Origin: Sporothrix humicola
Taxonomy: Eukaryota > Ascomycota > Sordariomycetes > Ophiostomatales > Ophiostomataceae
Direction: 5' to 3'
Assembly (NCBI GenBank): GCA_021396245.1
Contig: WNYE01000159.1
Coordinates: 1-35,968, forward strand
Length of the DNA stretch: 35,968 nt
Positions 22,708 to 33,368 of this stretch are shown here, piece after piece. The stretch's first letter is position 1, and each line of letters begins with the position of its first letter. A program made the position numbers and the translations under genes. The notes beneath the pieces were generated by a model, which saw nothing but the letters and a program-made list of their open reading frames with translations, had not been told where the DNA came from and made no database searches.

Positions 22708-23815
22708 ACGAGATGGAACGGCTGTAGTGGATGGTCGTGGATCCTTTGCTTGTTTTCTTTTCGTGTTTTTTTCTTCTGATTTTTATTTTGCTCCAAAAGT
22801 TGTCCAGACCAATAACATACCTTTTGCGTTGTAATTTATCGCATTTTTCAATCTCTCCCGTCTACCCCTCGATCTGTGTTACCGGTTCGTCAAGTCTCGT
22901 GGCGGGTTCATCTCAGCTGTGATTGTGATAGTGATGGCGTTTGTATTTGTTTTGGGAAGATCGTCCAATATGGTTCCAGCATCGTGGTTCGGCCGTTTGC
23001 AGTTTGTTATGGTTATGTAGCTCCGTAGCTGGTGGAAGGAGCTCGATTTGGGACCTAAGCTTCAGTGCTTTCCGTGCTGTGCCCCGCCTTTTTTGTCTTG
23101 CGATGGCGTAACTCCCGGTCTCGGCACAGGGGTCAACAGCGCGTGGACCACACATCCCACTGTTTTGAGCCATGCTATTCTGGGGCTAGTCACGCGACCC
23201 CTGCGCTAAGATGCCACTTCAGTGGTTCGCACCTTCCATCAGATAAAAGATAAACACAGGCCACTGTGGTCGTGGCGGGAAAAGTTCTGGGCTCGTGTGG
23301 GCAGGCGCGTCTTTGTGCCCACGAGCTCCATCCCCGCCCAACAATCGCCCCTTCCGTCGGATGTGTGTATGTTGAAGAAAACGCGTCGAGGAAGGCGCAT
23401 CCGAACAGCCCGCCAATATTGTTACTGCGACGTGCATTCTTCTTTGCTTCTTTTGCATCCTCTTCTTTTCTTCTTCCTTTTCTCCCATCCAGCCAACACC
23501 CCTGCTTGCACGTTGCATGCAGACACGGTGGGACGCGGCCGTTACTTTTTCCAAACGCTCCTCTTATTTTGTTTCCTTCCAAGACATCTTTTCGACATTG
23601 CATCGGGGCGCATTGAGACTGTTTCATTCTTTTTTCCCTTTGTTGTTTTCCATCTATTTTCTTTACAACCTCTACACCTTTACTCAACAGCGTTCTCGCA
23701 GCCGCCAGCTCGTCTCCGGTTCCGGCCGGACGACAGTGGCATATTTGCATCTTTTCCTACCATCTTCCTTTCCTCTTCCCGTCCGCTCCCCTCGCGTCGC
23801 CTTGCCTCCGCCATC
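22708..23815. other. Intergenic region and CT-rich leader of the LRR gene
   Basis: The first part is the 3' flank of the Ser/Arg-rich gene, with T-rich sequence at about 22740-22800. From about 23440 to 23815 the + strand is strongly pyrimidine-rich, ending at the LRR start codon (CCATCATG). As for the otubain gene, this tract stays open in the coding frame, so a naive frame reaches back to 23222; I regard that extension as untranslated. Confidence 0.5.
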
Positions 23816-25698
23816 ATGTCCGACGAACCTTCTCTTCCTCGAATGCCGCCCGCTCGGGCTGCCGACGCTATCTTTGGTCCCAATCGCAAACGCGGCCGGT
23901 TTTTCGAAGGCAGCGGTGCCGGTGGTAGTGGCGGCAGCGGATCACACCACCTATCGGCCCACCAGCTGCTATTGAACAACTCCAGTGATCCAGCCGTGTT
24001 TTCCAGTGACGACGACCCGGCCCTCGACAACTACACCCTTCCCGACCAGAATGGCGCCGGTGGTTCCCGTATCCGGAAGAAAAAGCGTTATGTTGGCGCT
24101 TGGTTTGCCCAGCACCCAGCGTCAACCGACTCAACTTTCGACGCTGGCGAGGATCCCGACCAACAGCCGCAGGAGGACCGGGAGCCTCATACAATGACTT
24201 TGCCTCTCCTATCATCACCTGTTCGGCCACGGCCAAGCAAGAAACGGCGGACATTTGAGCGGCAATTTGACAGTGGCGTGTGGATGGGCAAAGAGGGAAT
24301 CCAGGAGGGCATTGAGGAAGAGGAGGAGGGAGAAGAGGATATGCCTGAGGTGGCCATGGGCGAGTCTCCACCGCCGCCCTCAACGTCGTCCACTTCGTCC
24401 CAGCTGTCGTTGGCACCCCCGCCGCCCGCACCCCTCCAAAGCGACTTTCCGCCGCCACCGCCACGCCAACGCCGAGTTTTCCAGCGCGTGCCCAGCCTGG
24501 CTGTGAATAGCGCCGAGCAGAAGGCTCGGACGATCGTCCAGGAATGTATCGAAGCCGGTGACGACAAGATTTCGTTGATGTAAGTTGGTGGCTCTGGGTC
24601 TCTCATATTATTGGATGTTCGTGCATGTCGTACTGACTTGTTAGTGGCCTTGGGCTGACGGCTCTGTCCAATGCCACGGTCGAACCGCTCTCGGGCCTCG
24701 TGCCTATTCCTGTCGTTACTGAGGGCGTTGCATTTGAGCAGCGCGATCCCAAACTCAAGCTCTTCCTGTCCAGCAACAACCTCATGCGCCTTCCCGGGGC
24801 CCTCTTCCAGCTCCAGCACCTCACTGTCCTCAGTCTTCGCGGCAATGGCTTGACCGAGCTGCCACCCGCCATTGGCCAACTGCGCAACCTCAAGTCGCTC
24901 AATGTGTCTCTCAACAAACTCCAGTCGCTTCCCGCCGAACTGTTGCCGCTCATTAGGACGTACGGTCAGGGCGGCCGCTTAACTGAGCTGCTCGTCCATC
25001 CGAATCCCTACTTTTCGCCCGAGTCCAAAGCCAAGGAGGAAGAAGAAAAGCCATCACGGCCCATCCGCCACGTGGGAGACCGCCCAACGCGTTTGGCCCG
25101 CTCCCCTGTCCACTACGTGGATAGCTGGGGCAAGACCTGGTCGTCCTTCACCCTGGACCCGGCCGCCCTCGGCGCTTGCAACCTGATCCCGACCGAAGAC
25201 TTGACGACAGCCTCCAAGGCGCCTGTCGACCATCCGAATGCCGTGCCGGCTGCCTCAACGTCGCGCGTACCGACGCTCGTTTCGCTGGCTCTGGAAGCCT
25301 GCTACCGCACGCCCCAGCTGCCACAGCTTCCGGATCTGCTGCCTCCGGAAGCTCCGCCACGCCTGGCCCGGCAACTCGGTAAAGCTCTCGCTCTGCGTGA
25401 TAGCGGCGGGAGCACATGTTCCGTGTGTTCGCACGGGCAGTCGACACCGCGGCCCATGGTGGCGCCCATGACGTCGTGGCTCGAGTGGTGGGAGCTTGGC
25501 AAGCCAGATATGAATGTGACGTATTCATCGTCGCAAGTGGTGGCGTCGGCAGATTCGGCGGAAGACGGAACGCCAGCAGTGCCGCTCCAAGAAAATGAGA
25601 TCGAGGTGCTGCCGTTCATGTGGCGCGGCTGCTCGTGGGGCTGTACACCACGGGTCGAAGAAATCAAAGACGAAAAGAAAGAAGAGGAAGAGAAGTAG
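23816..25698 (+). CDS. Leucine-rich-repeat protein with C-terminal paired-cysteine motif
   Basis: Exons 23816-24579 and 24645-25698 give 605 residues. The 65-nt intron has a GTAAGT donor, a TACTGAC branch site and a TTAG acceptor. Residues 1-230 are low complexity: a basic KKRRTFERQFD region, then an acidic Glu run and Pro/Ser segments. After ISLIGLGLTALS come three LRRs at about 292-359 (LKLFLSSNNLMRLP, LTVLSLRGNGLTELP, LKSLNVSLNKLQSLP), matching the LxxLxLxxNxLxxLP pattern. A C-terminal region follows with SLALEACYRTPQLPQLPDLLP, C513-x2-C516, a SWLEWWELG segment, and RGC584-x3-C588. Spaced cysteine pairs of this kind could bind zinc (inference). The architecture matches, from memory, uncharacterised LRR proteins of filamentous fungi and fission yeast. 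LRRs bind partner proteins; no enzyme domain, signal peptide or membrane segment is present, so it is probably a cytosolic or nuclear scaffold. An acidic-basic KDEKKEEEEK tail ends the protein. Confidence 0.93.
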
Positions 25699-28309
25699 GG
25701 AAGAGCTCTTTTTATACATGAAAAAGAGGAACGACAAGCTTTCCGTGTTTGTCGATTGTATACTTTTTCTGAAGTTTATTTTTGTACATTTTTTGTTTCT
25801 TGTTATAAATTTTTATCCAAACGCTTTACTAATGTACATTCAAAAGGGGCCTGACGTTTTTGGTCCCCCCTGTCCTCATTTGTTTACATTGTTTCCATTG
25901 GTGATGATTGACTCGGATGTGATGACATAAGACGTGGCAGAACAGCACAAAGCTCGTCTCTTTCTTATTCTGTCTTGTGCTCTTCTACTTTCTGTCTGTA
26001 TTTTTCTTCATTGGAGCTCGGCGTTTCTTCACATCTTTCGTCACTCGCCTCAAAATCCCCAAAATCCTCGGCAAGTGTAAAATGGGATGGGCAAGGTTGG
26101 AGTTTCAATCTTGAAAGCGTTCCGCATTAAACTGCGAACTCTAGGCCGCCTTAGGGACCACGCCTTACGGTACAGTTGGCTCCCTGTTTTTTCTTTCTTC
26201 CTGCAAGGCCTTGTCTTCTTGCTTCAACGGCCGATTCATTGGATCTGGGCTCCTGAGAAATGTGACGCACGCCCTTTCTTGTCATATTTTCCTCCACTTG
26301 AGTGTGCCCGCATGGCCGCCTTTGACCTTCTTTGACCTTGTCACCGCACTAATGACACCCAGACGCCGCCTTTCGAGCCTTTCTTACCTCGCCCGCCCCT
26401 TCTCTATCACATCTCTTCCCGCCTCATTTTTTTCAATGGATACAAAGAACGATCACATCTCCCTTTTTTTATCGTATCAGTTTGTCTTCGCCTCGTTTTC
26501 TTTTCGCCTGGAAATCGTGAGGGTGGTTAATATTTGGTCTTGCTTCCTCGCAGAGTCGCCTTCGCTTTGCTTCATGTCTCTTTTGCGGTGTGTCCCGCAG
26601 CAAGAGTCAGTCATCACACTTCTACTCCGTACCCTCTCTGGCTCATTAGCTACACGCCTCCCTCCTTCCCATTTCCTTTAATAGCTCTATCGAATCACGG
26701 GGTTTTCGTACCTGTCTCCAACTACTGAAATGCGGAGAGGAGGTCAGCTTTTGGGGCCAGAGACCAGCAGCTCTGATTTAACTGGACTGTTTTTTTTCTT
26801 CTTCTTACTTTTCTTTTTTTACGTCCCAAGAAAAAGGTGTGCATGCTGGTACAGTCTGAAGCAAAAGAGAGGGGAAGCTGTGTGCGGCATGAAAGCATGA
26901 CAAAAACTACGGAAGGACGTCGTAATTGTGTGTACGTGGGGGTAATGAAAGGATGTGAATGATGGGCAACATGTATATTCCTTTTCTTTTCCAGAGACGC
27001 GCCGAAGACCCAAAGTGCACAGCATCACTTCTCCTTTTACTAGATTTTGCGGAAAGAGATTCCGGGGGCGTTCTGTGGCTTTGAGACAACAGAAGACGAG
27101 AGAGACCTCTGACAGGCCGTAAATCATCCGCAAGTGTGAATGTTCTTTAATTCCCTCAACCTCGTGCCGCTTTGCCCCGTTTTATTTTCTTGCTTTTGGT
27201 CTGTTAATGACATATTTCACGGGCACTGTCATTTATTGATTTTTTCACCCATGTCGATTTTCTCTGAAGCACGCTGTTGCCTGTTCTCTCGCCTGACAAG
27301 GCCACGAAAGAACGTCAGGCGCCAATCCAGAGCTACATCAAATCTACCTGTCTGTCCGTGCGCTCAAGGTACTCCAATGTATCTTTTGGGTTTGCTTGCC
27401 GTCTCTTCATGAACTGTAGTATCGTGGGATAATGGCCTGTCTCTCATAGATTAAAAAAGTAAAGAAATAGCCAACCACGTTACAAGAATGCAAGGGAAAG
27501 AGACAACAGAGATATTAGTTGCCTCAGCCTTGCGATTGTCGTAAATGCTGTGGACCAGCGTCGTCGAGGATTTCTGGGTCGATACAACGCGGACGCGGTC
27601 GAAACAGCATCGTCTTGCTTGCATTCATTTCTGGCCCGTCCCTTGAATGCCGGCTCATGCACAGACAGCTTCATTGCATATTAAGTCTGTAAAAGTCTGG
27701 ACAGGTACGGCGTACAACATACACATTCTCGAATTCGAGTGCACCAAAATCCGAGTACCGGGTTCTCAGTGCTGTTCTGCCGCTTGCCGCCCATCTGGTT
27801 TTTAGGCAAAACAAACAGCTGTCAGAACGTCGTACAATACTCTCAGATCAGAACTAATTGTGTCTTTTCTTTCTCCTTGTAGATTGGATAGATCTCTTAG
27901 GAGGTCAACTTAGAGTAATATTCGCTCGTGAACCGCCCTTCCGCTTAAAAAAAGCCGGGATCTGAAAGGAGCTGCCGCATATGTTGTGATAGACAGGACT
28001 CAGAGGAATCAAAGGAGCTGGTCCTGGCAAACGTTGGTTGCTCCCCCCGTCAGGAAGTGTCGAAATTCGTCCAGGTCCAGGGCCTCAGGGCAGCTGGAAG
28101 CTGTTGGCCAGGGGGCGCTGTCTGAGCTTTATTACGTCGTAATTGCAACTTGCTTGTTGCCCCTCTTGCCTCTCTTCCAGTGTGATACAAAAAACCTGGC
28201 CCGACATTGTGTTTCGATACTAGGCTTCTTGGGCACAGGCCTTGTCTTCGAGTCCTTCTAGAACTTCCATATTCTCATCACAGTGGATCTAACCGTCTGT
28301 ATCTGAACC
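25699..28309. other. Intergenic, no supportable gene
   Basis: AT-richer sequence just after the LRR stop (25710-25830, with TTTATTTTTGTACA) probably contains its polyadenylation region. The remainder has only short, strand-overlapping frames; the 156-codon frame at 26211-26681 is CT-rich and unlike any family I know. A TACTCCGTAC word lies at 26623-26632. Confidence 0.5.
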
Positions 28310-28472
28310 ATGGAAACAGGGACGCCAGGATTGGCCTCCTTGCAAAATGGGAGACGAGCTGTTTGTTTGAGGGAGGTCGTAAAGAAGGAAAGAAAACGAA
28401 ATCTCGGCCCCGAACTGATTCTTTCTTGTCCTTACTTTTCTATTCTAAAACAATAAAAAAGAGTATATAAAA

Positions 28473-28503
<31 letters not shown>
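28310..28503 (+). other. 48-codon frame with overlapping AATAAA and a genomic A26 run; possible retrocopied 3' end
   Basis: A frame in good start context (ACCATGG) runs 28310-28456 and starts METGTPGLASLQNGRRAV. Its TAA stop overlaps an AATAAA at 28452-28457, and an uninterrupted A26 tract begins 21 nt later (28478-28503). Polyadenylation signal, short spacer and genomic A-run in this order are what a reverse-transcribed, reinserted mRNA or non-LTR element leaves behind. I could not find a convincing target-site duplication, the 48-residue product is unrecognised, and a chance A-run remains possible. Confidence 0.25.
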
Positions 28504-28735
28504 CTGTTGAAGGTTTGTTTCTCGTCTCGCAGAAGACACCTGCAGCAAAACCACAGAACTCCCCTTCTTCTTAGCATTGGGTGATTCTGTCAATGGCTTC
28601 CCTCCTAAGTCCTAATCCACGCCGTACAGCTTCCAAAGCTGCAATAGTGCCAGGGCATGCTTTCTCCTCTAGACTTTTCATCTCAAACCAGGCTGTTCGT
28701 GACAATTCGTCTTATTGGCGGTGTATTTCTCGTCA
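28504..28735 (-). pseudogene. Decayed coding fragment of an unrecognised, cysteine-containing protein
   Basis: One reading frame on the - strand is strikingly protein-like across three stops: TGA at 28735-28733, TAA at 28714-28712 and TAA at 28573-28571. Between the last two are 46 open codons including WFEMKSLEEKACPGTIAALE and RREAIDRITQC. The frame resumes after the third stop with EEGEFCGFAAGVFCETRN, then runs into the poly-A/T tract at the element boundary. TGA and TAA can arise from CGA and CAA by C-to-T change, the signature of RIP, so a mutated gene relic is plausible. Cysteine spacing hints at a small secreted protein, but no family is identified. A multi-exon gene that skips these stops is an alternative. 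Confidence 0.33.
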
Positions 28736-31700
28736 AAACAGATCTAAAATTATCACCTGGAATTCCAATATGTGCACATAATTACCGGCGTTGCCAAGAT
28801 ATTACCTCCATTTGTCTATGATCGACACGCAACAGATGAGAGGGTGAACAGATTCACGCGGTGTTTCAAACTGAAAATAATGAAGCCGTTTGAGTCAAGG
28901 CAGCTTCTCAAATTTATGTTTGGGCACGTCTTGAATACGAGGAACCGTCTTTTGTTCATCTTAGCTTGGATCCTTATTGTGTAACAAAGCAAGGATGGAT
29001 GAGAAAAATTCTTGTTTTTGCAGCCCATTGAATATGTTTTTGCGTTTTGTCTCGAGCTTGATGCACGGAGGACGGTCAATTATTGCGCAGAAGCAATATT
29101 GTCTTTCTCAAACAGTCTAAATACCACAAACATGGAGCAAGTAATACAATGCACATTTATGAACGTCTGCAGGTCGTGCATGTATCACAAGGGGCGTGCA
29201 TTTAAGATGAGATTGAATGCATCCAGCCGTTGCCCGATGCTAGCAGCAAACTCCGTTGTGATGTGAATGGAAAGGGAGATGGATGAAGCAGGGCAAGGAC
29301 GATGGACCTCAGAATTCTTTCTCGTTTGTTATTCACTTCGGCTGCCATGCATCCCCTTTCGCTTTCTTTGTTTTGTCCTTTCTTTCTTTTTTCTTTGCTG
29401 TCTTTTTTTTTCTTTTCACGACCATGCAATTGTTTTTTCTAATCCCTGTCATACCTGTCATAATTTGGGACCTAATGTCCCCCCCCTGTCAGTCTCGTTG
29501 TCTTCTTTTCCGTGAATGACGAGGGGCATACGACGAGGGCATACATTTTGACTTTCTCTTGGTCCTAGCGTCCAATCAGTTTGAACATGGCAAGAGAAAA
29601 GAAAATATGGTGAAGAATTCGGGAACAAGAGCAGGAAAAGAAATGACAGAGAGCCGAAGGGGAAAAAATCTTGAGAGGAAAGTTGATAATAAATAAAGAA
29701 ACTCGAGATACAACTTCCGCTGTATACTCCGCACTAGGTGCTTCTTTTATTCCGCGGTGCTACGACGTAATTATTCTAGGTCGAATTGTCTTATCTGTAT
29801 CCGCAACTGCTAACCAAAGTTTACTGCGCAAAATGTTGCCATTTAAGATCGCCCTTTGGTGGAGCAGCTATGAAGGGTGCAACGGCGCGAACGATCCCAG
29901 CCGCGCACTAGATGACGCTTAGCCCTGTAAGCTTACTTCATGTTAGTGCCTTCTTTCTCAACGACATCAAAACAGTTTGTATCTTTGAACGTTGTGTCGA
30001 TGTTGTTTATTAAGACTGTCGGACGTAGTTTGAATTTTAACGGCATATTTAATTACAAGTTTTACAGCCTATTCGGCAAGGGCGCGGCGATATACTGGCC
30101 CAATGTGTTGAAATTGCAGGTTGACTGCCGGCAGTGTGCCGTAGGGCGTTCGCCTGATTTGTCTTGCATAGAACGTTGGGGGTGATGGGTTTCATTGCTC
30201 ATTTTGTACACGCCCTTTCATTTTTTGTCTCTTTCCATTCTTGCGTAATATTCTTATTCTCCCCGATTTCGAAACCGGTATCATAGTGTAAAATTCCGTA
30301 GCTCGTCCAGGCTCAGAATGGCACATCGCTTGCCTGGAGAAAATGGCCCTGTTGCAACGGAATGCACAGAAAGGGAGGCAATAACTGCAATCAGTGCTGT
30401 CGTACTCCGTACTTGGGTTTTTCTTACCCAAGATCATCAAAATTCGACGCTTGCCATCAAGGGGTCCTCGAGGCGAAGCAGGTAAATCCTGCAAGGTTGG
30501 CTCTCAGGATGTAATGGGACAATGAGACGACAAGGCCAAAAAAAAAAAAAAATAGAACAACAGCAATAGTGATGGAGGGGGCGTGGATGATGGGGAATAT
30601 GGCCAGTTTTGAGATGCGGCCTGCATTGCTACCCTTCTCCTTTCAGCTCACTGCAAGGTTGGTTTCTATTGCCACAAAGCGTGTTCACTGGAAATTTCCC
30701 GCAGCGGTTTGTTTTCCAGTTGGGATTTTCCATGTTTGTATTTCCATGTTAGATGCTCCTCAAGGAGCCATGAAGGACTAGTTCTTGGAAGAAACCCTCC
30801 CGGCAATGCAAATCATTGCTTTCTCGCAGCCACCGAGTGCATACAACTGTTCAATAAATGCGTCGTTAGTAAAGCAACACCGCTATAGCCACAGCAAGAT
30901 CTCAAAGTCTGCAGTATGTATCGCGCTGAAATGATCGAAAAAGCTAGGTGAGGTCGGTGATACGGTCGCTGCTCTTGCCTTGCCAGCCAACAGCCTCTTG
31001 CCTTGACCTTGCGGTCTTGCCCTATTATACGTCGGAGTCGTGCCTTCCGTAGTCTACCACTCCCGCATCTTGCTCTGTTCCAGATTCTTTCCTCTGAATA
31101 CCGATCGTTCTTGCGTCTGTGGTAATCTTAGAGAATCGCTCCTTCCTCTGAGCACTTGATATTTTAATGCTATTTCTGTCTTCACAATTCTCAGCTCGAT
31201 GGCACCTTCCGACCCCCACCCACTGCTCGTTTTCTCAGCTCGAGCTCTATTATTCCAAAGGGAGAAGGATGGACGAGATTCGATTCACTACATGCGATTG
31301 TGCGATTGCGGGGAAGAGCATAGACAGCGCAAAAGCAACGAAAGAGCGAAAATAAAGAGCGCAAGAGAGAGGAAAGGGAGGAAAGAACTAGGAGACCGGG
31401 TGGAACGTTAAGAGGAAAGTGCGATGGAAAAAAATTGTTCTTCTGTATTCATATCTACCAATATGCAGGGAGGCTACAGAAGGGAAAGCACAACATCTTG
31501 TGCGGTGGCTCCTTCCCCTGGGCAATGGCATTCTCGCAGTCATTAACAACGCAGCCCCTCATCCTATTTTGAAAGGGTTTTCCTCCCTTTTCAACCCTCT
31601 TCATCTTCATTTTTTTCCTGTCTCCCAAACACTCCCCGCCGTTCTCCAACAAGGTTGCTTCGTCCACGAACCTGTTCGATCCACGCCCAACGTGCCTTTT

Positions 31701-32104
31701 TGCACACCCCAACGGCCGCCTTGATGCCTTCCAGCCTTGCTTGGTCCCTCTTAGCACTCTCTTAGCACCCTCTTATTCTTTGTTTCTTTCTCCTCATAGC
31801 AACGAAAGCACAGCAGCATAACAGGCGGATCCCACTGTGAGCCCAGCCAGGGGAAGGTTGCCCCTTTCCCTCCGCACCGCTGTGGGAAGCCTGACAGAGC
31901 CCCGAACCCCATCATTTCCGCCTTTTACACCCTCGAGCAATACTCTGCAGGGCTGGAGCAGCACCTTTCCGCCTGATTCGCTCCTGGTGCCTGTATCAAA
32001 AGAGCACTACACAGTACTCCGTACACCAGTTGACGCCTGCCCGCCGCACTGTTCCTGTGTATCGCCCCGGCACTCTCCGTCCACCACCGACAGGTCTCCT
32101 CACG
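28736..32104. other. Intergenic, no supportable gene
   Basis: The - strand continues with a weakly protein-like, AT-leaning stretch to about 29080 that may belong to the relic at 28504-28735. Elsewhere I see a poly-A run at about 30538-30552 and a TACTCCGTAC word at 30403-30412, with another at 32015-32024. The + frame at 31837-32334 overlaps the better-structured small gene beginning at 32105 and is not supported. Confidence 0.45.
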
Positions 32105-32616
32105 ATGTCGATGTACGACGAGTCGCTTTTGGTGAGTTTCTGGCCTTGCTTCCCGTTGACCAAGCCCCCTTCTTGTTGGCCATGCGAGGTTCCCACTGGT
32201 CTTCACTAGGAAACTTGCTTGATACCTTGGGGCAAAGTACTTGCAAGTCAGACCAGGGACAGTCTTTTGAAAAGGAAAAAAAAGTCACATCCCCACGCAA
32301 CTTGCCTCTTAACCCATGCCTCAAATTGAACTAAGCTGACCCCTCTTTGCAGAGCACAAACACACCCCATCACCAAGGCCCGCAATTCGAATACCACGCC
32401 CTTCTGTCGCCCGTTCACGAACCTCACCATACCAAAGCACCATGTCCAACGCCTTGTCTGTGGTATATCGTCGCCACCATGGCACACCGACAAATGAATA
32501 AACCAACGCAGAGCATGGGTGGAGACGACGAAGGCAGCCTGGGTAGTGAGGCGGGCAGGCGACGGGCGCCTTATTCAGAAAAGGTCTCCACTGGCCAGTC
32601 ATACTCGTCCTGGTAG
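32105..32616 (+). CDS. Tentative two-exon small gene, product unrecognised
   Basis: A 9-codon first exon (32105-32131, MSMYDESLL) ends at a good donor GTGAGT. A 221-nt intron has a GCTGAC branch site at about 32334 and the acceptor TTTGCAG ending at 32352. Exon 2 (32353-32616) continues in phase 0 to a TAG, for 96 residues. The C-terminus (GRRRAPYSEKVSTGQSYSSW) has a protein-like look, but the middle is His/Pro-rich and unremarkable. I recognise no family. A strong Kozak context (GCCACCATGG at 32474-32483) inside exon 2 could start a 45-residue product instead. A further 51-nt in-frame intron at 32461-32511 is conceivable. The splice sites, not the sequence itself, are the main support. Confidence 0.35.
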
Positions 32617-32744
32617 CTTTGACAAGAGGTAGAACGATGGATGTCGCTTGAAGCTTGCCCCTTGACCGTCATTCTCTGCCGTCGACGATAAATTCTTCGA
32701 CCTCCCCCGAGCCATCTTGACGCGAGTCTTTCCTTTTCCTCAAA

Positions 32745-32753
32745 TATATAAAT
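32745..32753 (+). promoter_or_regulatory. TATA box for the downstream Gln-rich gene
   Basis: TATATAAAT is the best TATA box in the window, preceded by a CT-rich stretch. It sits about 620 bases before the start codon at 33369. That predicts transcription starting near 32775-32800 and a long 5' leader, probably containing an intron. It also separates this gene from the tentative small gene ending at 32616. Confidence 0.55.
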
Positions 32754-32957
32754 CACCTCGACGCTACCCTTTCAAATTGTTCTTGATACACCTTGCTCTG
32801 CTCTTCATCTGAACTCCAATCATCTTCTGTCACCGCCATCTCTACCCATCTGATATTTCCTGTTCCTTCCCCAAGCAAACTTGCAAACACTCGTCACCCA
32901 AGCCGCTCAAGTCCTGCGTCCTAGCAGCAAACTACTGTGGACAACAACCCATACAAA

Positions 32958-33310
32958 GTATGTATCCATTGTTTCTCTGTTCCTTTCACACCTTACAACG
33001 CGGCCAAGGCGGTGTGGTGATGTTGCCGGCCGTGATGACTGGAAACAGCACTCGCCGTTGACTGTGCTATCGCAGCACCTGTCTCTCCTTCATCGACACC
33101 AGCTTGTGAAGCCATCGACGCTTGGTCGATACCATCTGCCGGCCTCTGCGTTTGGCAAGCAAGAGGATCAAGTCACGAAGCAGAGTCACCTCGATACATC
33201 CTGCTCCCTTGAGCAGATATACCTTGTCTTCCTCCATCACCATTTCCACCCCCCTCATCAACATCGAGCACTCCCCAGGAGAACTTGCGACTGCATTGCT
33301 TGCATCCCAG
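32958..33310 (+). other. Possible 5'-UTR intron of the Gln-rich gene
   Basis: A strong donor (AAAGTATGT at 32955-32963) lies in the presumed leader. The acceptor could be CCCAG ending at 33310, about 58 bases before the ATG. The interval has no supportable coding frame. I see no ideal branch site before 33310, and a CTAAC at about 33326-33330 lies after it, so the exact 3' end is uncertain. Confidence 0.33.
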
Positions 33311-33368
33311 AGTAAATAGCACCTGCTAACATCGAGAGATATACCACCACACCCAACCACTTGGCACA

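Noticed and set aside
31837..32334. 165-codon + frame
   Set aside because: Overlaps, in another frame, the first exon and intron of the better-structured small gene at 32105-32616; Pro/Ser-rich without motif.
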